12,285 bases of DNA from Nocardioides sp. GTDB lineage: Bacteria > Actinomycetota > Actinomycetes > Propionibacteriales > Nocardioidaceae. The translations under genes and the position numbers were made by a program. The notes beneath the pieces were generated by a model, which saw nothing but the letters and a program-made list of their open reading frames with translations, searched no databases and was not told where the DNA came from. The stretch is from positions 6,558-18,842 of the forward strand of contig DOWL01000136.1 in the NCBI GenBank assembly GCA_003519585.1. Direction: 5' to 3'. Shown one piece after another: positions 7,374-12,285 of the stretch (position 1 is its first letter; the number at the start of each line of letters is the position of its first letter).

Positions 7374-7479
7374 GGGATGAGGTGGATCCGCCGGAGATCG
7401 CAACCGGCCGACCCCGCATGATCCGACTCGCGCGGGCGTGGTCTCGGGGCCGCGTCCGACTTCTCACGGAGGAATCGCC

Positions 7480-8223
7480 ATGACCGCCACTCCGCCTATC
7501 AGCAAACGTCTCGCCGCAGAGTTCCTCGGCACCTTCGTCCTCGTGTTCGGAGGGTGCGGGACCGCCGTCCTCGCTACGACGAACCCCGAGGTGGGTGTCG
7601 GCTGGCTCGGCGTCGCGTTCGCCTTCGGCCTGACCGTACTGACCATGGCGTACGCCGTCGGCCACATCTCCGGCGGTCACTTCAACCCAGCGGTGACCCT
7701 CGGCGCGGCGGCGAGCGGGAGGGTGCCCTGGAAGGACACCCCGGCGTACATCGTCACCCAGGTGATCGCCGCGATCGTGGCCGGCGCGGTCCTGCTGGTG
7801 GTCGCCAGCGGTGTCGACGGGTTCTCGGCCAAGGAGAGCGGCTTCGCGTCCAACGGGTACGGCGACCGGTCACCGATGGGCTACAACATGCTCGCGTGCC
7901 TGGTGATCGAGGTCCTGCTCACCGCGGTCTTCCTCTGGGTCATCCTCGGCGCGACGGACAGCCGCGCACCCAAGGGGCTCGCGCCGCTCGCGATCGGGCT
8001 GTCGCTGACCCTGATCCACCTGATCAGCATCCCGGTCACCAACACCTCGGTGAACCCGGCCCGCTCGATCGGCGTGGGACTGTTCGCCGGCAGTGATGCG
8101 ATCTCACAGCTGTGGTTGTTCATCCTCGCCCCCATCGCCGGCGGTCTGATCGCTGGATTCAGCTACATTGCCCTGCTCGGCGACGACGACGCCGTCAGCC
8201 TGCCGGAGGCGATGGAGACCTGA
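7480..8223 (+). CDS. aqpZ: Aquaporin Z-type water channel
   Basis: This 247-residue, six-helix channel should pass water across the cytoplasmic membrane. The ATG at 7480 follows CGGAGGA (7467-7473); an in-frame GTG at 7438 would swallow that site. Both aquaporin boxes are intact: GGHFNPAVT with Asn69-Pro70-Ala71, and NTSVNPARS with Asn192-Pro193-Ala194. The constriction residues match E. coli AqpZ by position: Phe49, His180, Thr189 and Arg195. This predicts a water-selective pore rather than a glycerol facilitator. An [11 protein letters not shown] segment and the [13 protein letters not shown] segment are near-identical to AqpZ. Length is close to the family norm (about 230) with a slightly long acidic tail. 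The next gene starts 27 bases on, suggesting co-transcription with the YihY/BrkB and ClC genes. Confidence 0.96.
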   Translation: MTATPPISKRLAAEFLGTFVLVFGGCGTAVLATTNPEVGVGWLGVAFAFGLTVLTMAYAVGHISGGHFNPAVTLGAAASGRVPWKDTPAYIVTQVIAAIVAGAVLLVVASGVDGFSAKESGFASNGYGDRSPMGYNMLACLVIEVLLTAVFLWVILGATDSRAPKGLAPLAIGLSLTLIHLISIPVTNTSVNPARSIGVGLFAGSDAISQLWLFILAPIAGGLIAGFSYIALLGDDDAVSLPEAMET

Positions 8224-8250
8224 GCCTGACCTAGCACCTGGGAGTACTGC

Positions 8251-9183
8251 GTGCCACAGTCGACGCCTGAGCAGCAGGCCAGGATGGAGCGGGCCCTCGG
8301 TCTGCTACCGCCGCGCTTCGAGGGCCGCGCTCGTTGGCTGCTCGGCACCTGGCCGGGCCGGATCGGGGTCGGGACGGCCTGGAGTCTGCAGCGGATCGAG
8401 ATCTTCGACCGAGCGATGGCCGTCGCCGCTCAACTGTTCACCTCGGTCTTCCCGATGCTGATCCTGTTGGCGTCGTGGTTCGGCAACACCAGCCAACTGC
8501 TGACCAACACCTTGGGAATGCCGCCCGAGGCCGAGGCTCAGGTCGACACCGCTTTGCAGGAGTCGGGATCGACGGCGTTCGGGCTGATCGGTGCGCTGAT
8601 CGTCTTCGCCTCGGCCACGAGCCTGTCTCGCGCACTGGGCCGGGCCTTCGCCGCCGTGTGGGCGCTGTCGAAGCCCAAGAGCAGTCCCCGTGCCGTCTGG
8701 CGGTGGGTCGCCGTGGTGCTGGTGCTCGCGTTGACGATGTGGGCGATCCGCCGCTCCGAGACCGTCGCCGACGGGATCCCGCCGCCACACCTGTGGGGGC
8801 AGGTCATCGCCTTCGTCATGCTCGTCGCAGTCGCGTTGTTCACCCCGTGGGTGCTGTTGCACGGGGCAGTGACCGCGCGCGCACTACTCCCCGGGGCCGT
8901 GCTATTCGGGATCGTGATGTCCTTCGTGCGCCCGATCAGCAACGTGTGGTTGGCGCACGCGTTGGAGGCGAGCGCGTCGAGATACGGGTCGATCGGCGTG
9001 GCGTTCACCTACCTCGCCTGGTTGTACGTCTTCGCGTGGATCTTCCTGGCGACGGCGATCATCGGGCAGGTTCTGGTCACCGACGAGGGCAGGGTGGCTC
9101 GCTGGCTCGCAGGCCCGAAGCCGGTGGTGCGGACCGAGCGCTCGGACGCAGCGGACGAAGTCCTCATCGAGGACCAACCATGA
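8251..9183 (+). CDS. YihY/BrkB-family inner membrane protein
   Basis: This 310-residue integral membrane protein starts at a GTG with GGGAG (8240-8244) six bases upstream. About six hydrophobic helices are visible: roughly 51-76, 108-135, 150-167, 182-205, 212-232 and 247-275. YihY/BrkB features include the helix 1 region ending in SVFPMLILLASWFG, the ATSLSRALGRAF segment, a WVLLHGAVTARALLPGAVLFG stretch, and SRYGSIGVAFTYLAWLYVFAWIFLATA near the end. The C-terminal tail is acidic and cytoplasmic. The family was once mis-assigned as ribonuclease BN. BrkB was named for serum resistance in Bordetella, and its transport role remains unclear. It lies between aquaporin and ClC genes, 27 and 40 bases away, which hints at a shared osmotic or envelope role. 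Confidence 0.9.
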   Translation: MPQSTPEQQARMERALGLLPPRFEGRARWLLGTWPGRIGVGTAWSLQRIEIFDRAMAVAAQLFTSVFPMLILLASWFGNTSQLLTNTLGMPPEAEAQVDTALQESGSTAFGLIGALIVFASATSLSRALGRAFAAVWALSKPKSSPRAVWRWVAVVLVLALTMWAIRRSETVADGIPPPHLWGQVIAFVMLVAVALFTPWVLLHGAVTARALLPGAVLFGIVMSFVRPISNVWLAHALEASASRYGSIGVAFTYLAWLYVFAWIFLATAIIGQVLVTDEGRVARWLAGPKPVVRTERSDAADEVLIEDQP

Positions 9184-9223
9184 CGGCTCGACCGCTCGAC
9201 CCGCGTGGGGCAGGATCGCTGCC

Positions 9224-10570
9224 ATGACCGGCGATGAGTCCGTCGCCGCGGCGCCGGAGATCGACGCGGGCGCCTTGATCCGGAGCAAGGGCTACCGACG
9301 GCTCCTGGTGTTGGCGGCCATCATCGGCGTGGTCGTGTCCCTTGCATCGTGGGCGCTGTTGGAGCTCTTCCACTGGGTCCAGGAGTGGGTCTACAAAGAC
9401 CTCCCGGAGGCACTCGGCTTCGACTCGGCTCCGGTCTGGTGGCCCGCACCGGTGCTGGTGCTGGCCGGGGTCGCGGTGGCGTACGCCGTACGCCTGCCTG
9501 GCAACGGCGGGCACGAGCCCTACCTCGGACTGGGCGGGGGAGTGACCCTGCCTGGCGCCCTTCCGGGGGTCCTGGTCGCCGCGGTCGCCAGCGTCGGGCT
9601 CGGCCTGGTGCTGGGACCGGAGGCGCCGTTGATCGCGCTGGGCTCCGGCTTGGCGATCTTCGCGGCGCGGGCGACCCGGCGCGACCTCAACCAGCAGACG
9701 ATCTCGGTGCTGGCCGCCTCGGCGGCGTTCGCGGCGCTCGCCACCGTCTTCGGCTCGCCGGTCGTGGGGGCCGTGATCCTCATCGAGGCGGCGGGTCTGG
9801 GCGGTGCGCTGCTCCCGCTCGTGCTGCTGCCTGGGCTGATGTCAGCAGGCATCGGGTCGCTGGTCTTCGTCGGCGCCGGGAAGTGGACCGGTCTCGACAA
9901 CAGCGACTACTCGCTCGCGCCGTTCTCGCTGCCGAGCTATGCCAGTCCCACCCTGAGCGACCTCGCCTGGACGGTGCCGCTGGCGGTCCTCGCCGCCGTC
10001 GGGGTCTTCGCCGTCATCGAACTGGCGCGGCTGTCCGCACGGATCGTCGCCCTCCGGCCCTGGATCCTGACGCCGGTCGCGGGTCTCGTCGTCGCGTTGC
10101 TCGCCATCTGCTTCGAGCTGTCGACCGATCAGAGCGCGCTGGCCGTGCTGTTCTCGGGAGAAGACGCGTTCAGCGGACTGCTCAGCGACGCCGGCACGCT
10201 CTCGCTCGGGACGCTGCTCCTGCTGGTGCTGCTGAAGAGCCTCGCGTGGGCGATCTCGCTCGGCAGCTTCCGGGGCGGTCCGACGTTCCCGGCGCTCTTC
10301 ATCGGCGCCGCGGCCGGGCTGATGGCCGACCAGTTGCCAGGCGCCGCCGAGACCCCGGCGGTCGCGGCGCTGATGGCCGCCTGCACGGTCTCGGTGCTGC
10401 GCCTGCCACTCTCCGCCGTCGTCATCACGTTGTTGCTGACCTCGCGCTCCGGAGCTGGCGTGGCGCCGATCGTGATCGTGGCCGTCGTGGTCGCCTACAT
10501 CACCATCGAGACGTTGAGCCGCGCGTGGAGTCCGACCCCAGCTCCTGCCAGCGCAGACGCCGCGTCGTAG
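9224..10570 (+). CDS. ClC-family anion channel or antiporter, atypical motifs
   Basis: This 448-residue multi-helix protein matches the ClC fold: alternating hydrophobic helices throughout, a GPEAPL motif at 131-136 and a GSFRGGPTFPALFIG motif at 347-361. Relative to E. coli ClC, the gating glutamate is kept (Glu133, in GPEAP for GREGP). The first selectivity motif GSGIP is replaced by PGNGGHEP (92-99), so Asn94 falls where the chloride-coordinating Ser would be. At the internal proton-glutamate position the sequence is LIEAAG, placing Ala189 where E. coli has Glu203. Substrate and mode (channel or proton-coupled) are therefore uncertain. The ATG has a modest AGGA eight bases upstream and lies 40 bases after the YihY/BrkB gene. 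Residues 1-20 are a cytoplasmic start and the tail is Pro/Ala-rich. No CBS domain is present. Confidence 0.92.
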   Translation: MTGDESVAAAPEIDAGALIRSKGYRRLLVLAAIIGVVVSLASWALLELFHWVQEWVYKDLPEALGFDSAPVWWPAPVLVLAGVAVAYAVRLPGNGGHEPYLGLGGGVTLPGALPGVLVAAVASVGLGLVLGPEAPLIALGSGLAIFAARATRRDLNQQTISVLAASAAFAALATVFGSPVVGAVILIEAAGLGGALLPLVLLPGLMSAGIGSLVFVGAGKWTGLDNSDYSLAPFSLPSYASPTLSDLAWTVPLAVLAAVGVFAVIELARLSARIVALRPWILTPVAGLVVALLAICFELSTDQSALAVLFSGEDAFSGLLSDAGTLSLGTLLLLVLLKSLAWAISLGSFRGGPTFPALFIGAAAGLMADQLPGAAETPAVAALMAACTVSVLRLPLSAVVITLLLTSRSGAGVAPIVIVAVVVAYITIETLSRAWSPTPAPASADAAS

Positions 10571-10627
10571 CCCCTCCGGCCAGCCGCGGGGATCGGTGCC
10601 GAGTGGACAAGGCCCCACGGTCTCCGT

Positions 10628-10646
10628 TGTGATGCTCCGAGTCACA
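10628..10646. promoter_or_regulatory. Possible inverted-repeat operator before the oxidoreductase
   Basis: TGTGA (10628-10632) and TCACA (10642-10646) are inverted half-sites in the 95-base gap before the oxidoreductase start. The half-sites match the CRP/FNR type, but the nine-base spacer is longer than the usual six, so recognition by such a regulator is doubtful. Confidence 0.2.
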
Positions 10647-10665
10647 CCTAGCTGAGGAGACTACG

Positions 10666-12069
10666 GTGCCGAGGAGCGTGCGCACCGCGCCGACAACGCG
10701 AGCCGACCAGGCGAGGGACGCCCTCAGCGGTTCGCTGCTTCGACCGCTGTGGCTGGACAGCCCTTCGCGGCCGGCGCCGCGCGACCCGCTGGCCGGCGAC
10801 TCGTCGGTGGACCTGCTTGTCGTCGGTGGCGGCTTCACCGGCCTGTGGACGGCGTTGCGCGCTGCGGAGCGCGACCCCGCCGCGCGGATCCTGCTGATCG
10901 AGGGCGACCGGATCGCCGAGCACGCGACCGGACGCAACGGCGGCTTCTGCGAGGCGAGCCTCACCCACGGGGAGGCCAACGGCAGGTCCCGGTGGCCGGA
11001 GGAGTACGACACCCTCACCGCGCTGGGCAACCAGAACCTCGACGACATCGAGGCCACCCTCGCGCGGTACGACATCGACTGCGGCTTCGTACGCGGCGGC
11101 GTCTACGCCGTGGCCACCCGACCCCACGAGGTGACGGCCCTCGAACCTGAGACCCCCGGCTTCCTCGACGCTGAGGCGATCCGCGACCGGGTGGCTTCAC
11201 CGACGTTCCTCGCCGGCCGGCACGAGCCGGACGGGTGTGCCCTCGTCGATCCGGCGCGGCTCGCCTGGGGGTTGGCCGCCGCGGCCGAGCGACTCGGCGT
11301 ACGCATCGCCGAGCACACCCGGCTCAACGACCTGCGCCGCGACGGGCGAGGGGTCCGGGCCGTGACGACCTCCGGCACCGTGACCGCGGCCCGCGTCGTC
11401 CTGGCGACCAACGTGTTCCGCACACCTCTGCGCCGGACCCGCTGGTCGGTGGTCCCGGTGTACGACTACGTGCTCGCCACCGAACCGCTGACGGCCGAGC
11501 AGTTGGCCGCGATCCGCTGGGACCCCAGGGTCGGGATCTCCGACTCCGGCAACCAGTTCCACTACTACCGGATCACCCCGGACCGACGGATCCTCTGGGG
11601 TGGGTACGATGCGATCTACCACTACGGCCGGGCCATCGAGGACCGCCACTACGACCGCCGGGAGACCTTCGAGCTGCTCGCCGAGCACTTCGCGGAGACC
11701 TTCCCCCAGTTGGCCGGGGTCCGCTTCACCCATCGGTGGTCGGGCGTGATCGACACCTCCACGCAGTTCTGCGCCTTCTACGGTACGGCGCACCGCGGCC
11801 GGACGGCGTACGCGACCGGCTTCACCGGTCTCGGCGTCGGGGCATCTCGGTTCGCCGCCGATGTGATGCTCGACCTCCTCGGCGGCTCCGACACCGAGCG
11901 GACCCGGCTGGAGATGGTGCGCTCGAAGCCGCTGCCGTTCCCTCCCGAGCCGCTGGCCTGGATCGGCATCCAGCTCACTCGCCGTTCGCTGGCCCGCGAG
12001 GATCGCACCGGTCGGCGCAACCTGTGGCTGCGCGCCCTCGATCGTGTCGGGCTCGGCTTCGACTCCTAA
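10666..12069 (+). CDS. FAD-dependent oxidoreductase, DAO family
   Basis: This 467-residue flavoprotein probably oxidises an amine, amino acid or related substrate with FAD. The GTG start at 10666 has GAGGAG (10654-10659) six bases upstream. The dinucleotide-binding motif VVGGGFTGLWTAL lies at 52-64, with Glu79 at the end of the second strand for the FAD ribose. ATGRNGGFC (87-95) matches the conserved loop of DAO-family enzymes such as PuuB/OrdL-like gamma-glutamylputrescine oxidases. The C-terminal flavin motif TGFTGLGVGASR is at 384-395. An aromatic-rich FHYYRITPDRRILWGGYDA segment probably lines the active site. The first 45 residues precede the Rossmann fold, and there is no signal peptide or Tat motif. 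The substrate cannot be named. Spacing suggests its own promoter or weak linkage to the upstream ClC gene. Confidence 0.88.
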   Translation: MPRSVRTAPTTRADQARDALSGSLLRPLWLDSPSRPAPRDPLAGDSSVDLLVVGGGFTGLWTALRAAERDPAARILLIEGDRIAEHATGRNGGFCEASLTHGEANGRSRWPEEYDTLTALGNQNLDDIEATLARYDIDCGFVRGGVYAVATRPHEVTALEPETPGFLDAEAIRDRVASPTFLAGRHEPDGCALVDPARLAWGLAAAAERLGVRIAEHTRLNDLRRDGRGVRAVTTSGTVTAARVVLATNVFRTPLRRTRWSVVPVYDYVLATEPLTAEQLAAIRWDPRVGISDSGNQFHYYRITPDRRILWGGYDAIYHYGRAIEDRHYDRRETFELLAEHFAETFPQLAGVRFTHRWSGVIDTSTQFCAFYGTAHRGRTAYATGFTGLGVGASRFAADVMLDLLGGSDTERTRLEMVRSKPLPFPPEPLAWIGIQLTRRSLAREDRTGRRNLWLRALDRVGLGFDS

Positions 12070-12092
12070 GTGAGTGCGGCCGCAGGTGGCGA

Positions 12093-12120
12093 GAGTTTCG
12101 TCGGCTAACCGATGAAACTC
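12093..12120. repeat. Extragenic palindrome, copy 1
   Basis: The 28 bases begin GAGTTTCGTCGG and end CCGATGAAACTC. They form a 12-bp stem with one G-T pair and a four-base loop. It is the first of three related palindromes directly after the oxidoreductase gene. Confidence 0.75.
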
Positions 12121-12123
12121 CCG

Positions 12124-12150
12124 CTGGGACGATGAAGCTTCGTCGTCCAG
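12124..12150. repeat. Extragenic palindrome, copy 2 (variant)
   Basis: CTGG, one bulged G, then ACGATGAAG pairs with CTTCGTCGTCCAG. The stem has 13 pairs including one G-T, with almost no loop. Its TTCGTCG core is shared with the flanking copies, but the outer arms differ. Confidence 0.65.
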
Positions 12151-12154
12151 GGTC

Positions 12155-12182
12155 GAGCTTTGTCGGCCAGCCGACGAAACTC
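12155..12182. repeat. Extragenic palindrome, copy 3
   Basis: The 28 bases begin GAGCTTTGTCGGC and end GCCGACGAAACTC. The stem has one mismatch (C/A) and one G-T pair. It is the same length and design as copy 1, which marks a repeat family rather than chance symmetry. Confidence 0.75.
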
Positions 12183-12219
12183 TTCGCGGCGGGGCCGGCG
12201 TCACCGACCCGGGCGGCCC

Positions 12220-12254
12220 GGACGCCCTCCGCAGAGAAAGAGCGGAGGGCGTCC
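12220..12254. terminator. Strong 13-bp hairpin, likely bidirectional terminator
   Basis: GGACGCCCTCCGC (12220-12232) and GCGGAGGGCGTCC (12242-12254) are perfect complements around the nine-base loop AGAGAAAGA. GC-rich stems with an A/G-rich loop and no T tract are common actinobacterial terminators. It would end the oxidoreductase transcript after the palindromes, and could also serve a gene entering from the right; the remaining 31 bases hold nothing identifiable. Confidence 0.7.
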
Positions 12255-12285
12255 TGGCGTCGCGCGAGTTCGGATCCCCCAATCT

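Larger units (their letters stand above)
7024..7479. other. Divergent intergenic region rich in palindromes
   Basis: No credible gene lies in these 456 bases; open frames here lack start signals and family motifs. The region separates the divergent DUF2252 and aquaporin genes and must hold both promoters, although I see no convincing -35/-10 pair. It contains the palindromes at 7216-7259 and 7259-7278 and the hairpins at 7337-7355 and 7355-7373, listed separately. A short run of GTCGCT-like hexamers lies at about 7184-7200. Confidence 0.7.

Noticed and set aside
5662..7380. A 572-codon open frame on the + strand, longer than the DUF2252 gene opposite it
   Set aside because: It is a mirror of the DUF2252 codons, common in GC-rich DNA. 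It has no family motifs and runs through the palindrome, while the - strand frame carries clear DUF2252 motifs.
7438..7479. An upstream GTG start extending the aquaporin by 14 residues
   Set aside because: The extension would include the strong GGAGGA site and adds residues not found in AqpZ proteins.
9184..9223. A fluoride riboswitch before the ClC gene
   Set aside because: Only 40 bases separate it from the previous gene, and neither this gap nor the aqpZ upstream region shows the conserved riboswitch core that I can recognise.
9349..10632. A 427-codon + strand frame overlapping the ClC gene
   Set aside because: It is Arg/Gly-rich, typical of an out-of-frame translation; the ClC frame has membrane helices and family motifs.
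11197..12282. A 361-codon open frame on the - strand opposite the oxidoreductase
   Set aside because: It crosses the terminator-like hairpin and all three palindromes and shows low-complexity composition; the + strand has intact FAD motifs.

Overview
The window is high-GC DNA, dense with genes, with several GTG starts and strong GC bias at third codon positions. Together with the protein families present (DUF1254/DUF1214, DUF3105, DUF2252, an RTX protein with a Cys-flanked C-terminus, and several exported proteins of unknown function), this points to an actinobacterium, perhaps a Nocardioides-like member of the Propionibacteriales. That placement is inferred from gene style and not from a marker gene.

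Layout. The left edge (1-281) is the C-terminal end of a DUF1254/DUF1214 protein. It is followed on the + strand by a Sec-exported RTX-type calcium-binding protein (368-1315). Next come two exported, cysteine-patterned proteins of unknown function (1577-2578 and 2575-3366) that overlap by 4 bases and are probably co-translated. Four - strand loci run back towards them, read from right to left: a DUF2252 protein with kinase-like motifs (7023 to 5608), a small multi-pass membrane protein (5548 to 4979), a membrane-anchored DUF3105 protein (4885 to 4088), and a lipoprotein gene that appears broken by a one-base shift in a C5 run (4012 to 3435).

A 456-base divergent intergenic region (7024-7479) holds a 44-base near-perfect palindrome abutting a 20-base perfect palindrome, plus two small hairpins nearer the aquaporin gene. 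From there a tight + strand group encodes membrane transport: an AqpZ-type aquaporin (7480-8223), a YihY/BrkB-family membrane protein (8251-9183) and a ClC-family anion transporter with altered signature motifs (9224-10570). An FAD-dependent DAO-family oxidoreductase follows (10666-12069), separated by 95 bases. The right end (12070-12285) has no gene: it carries three consecutive related palindromes and then a strong 13-bp hairpin that looks like a terminator.

How the genes may work together. Aquaporin, YihY/BrkB and ClC lie 27 and 40 bases apart in one direction and could form an operon for water and anion balance; this is inferred from spacing and family. The exported proteins on the left look like cell-envelope functions of unknown role. 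I see no defence system, CRISPR array, transposase, tRNA or rRNA. The items most worth a second look are the atypical ClC protein, the palindromes and the frameshifted lipoprotein.
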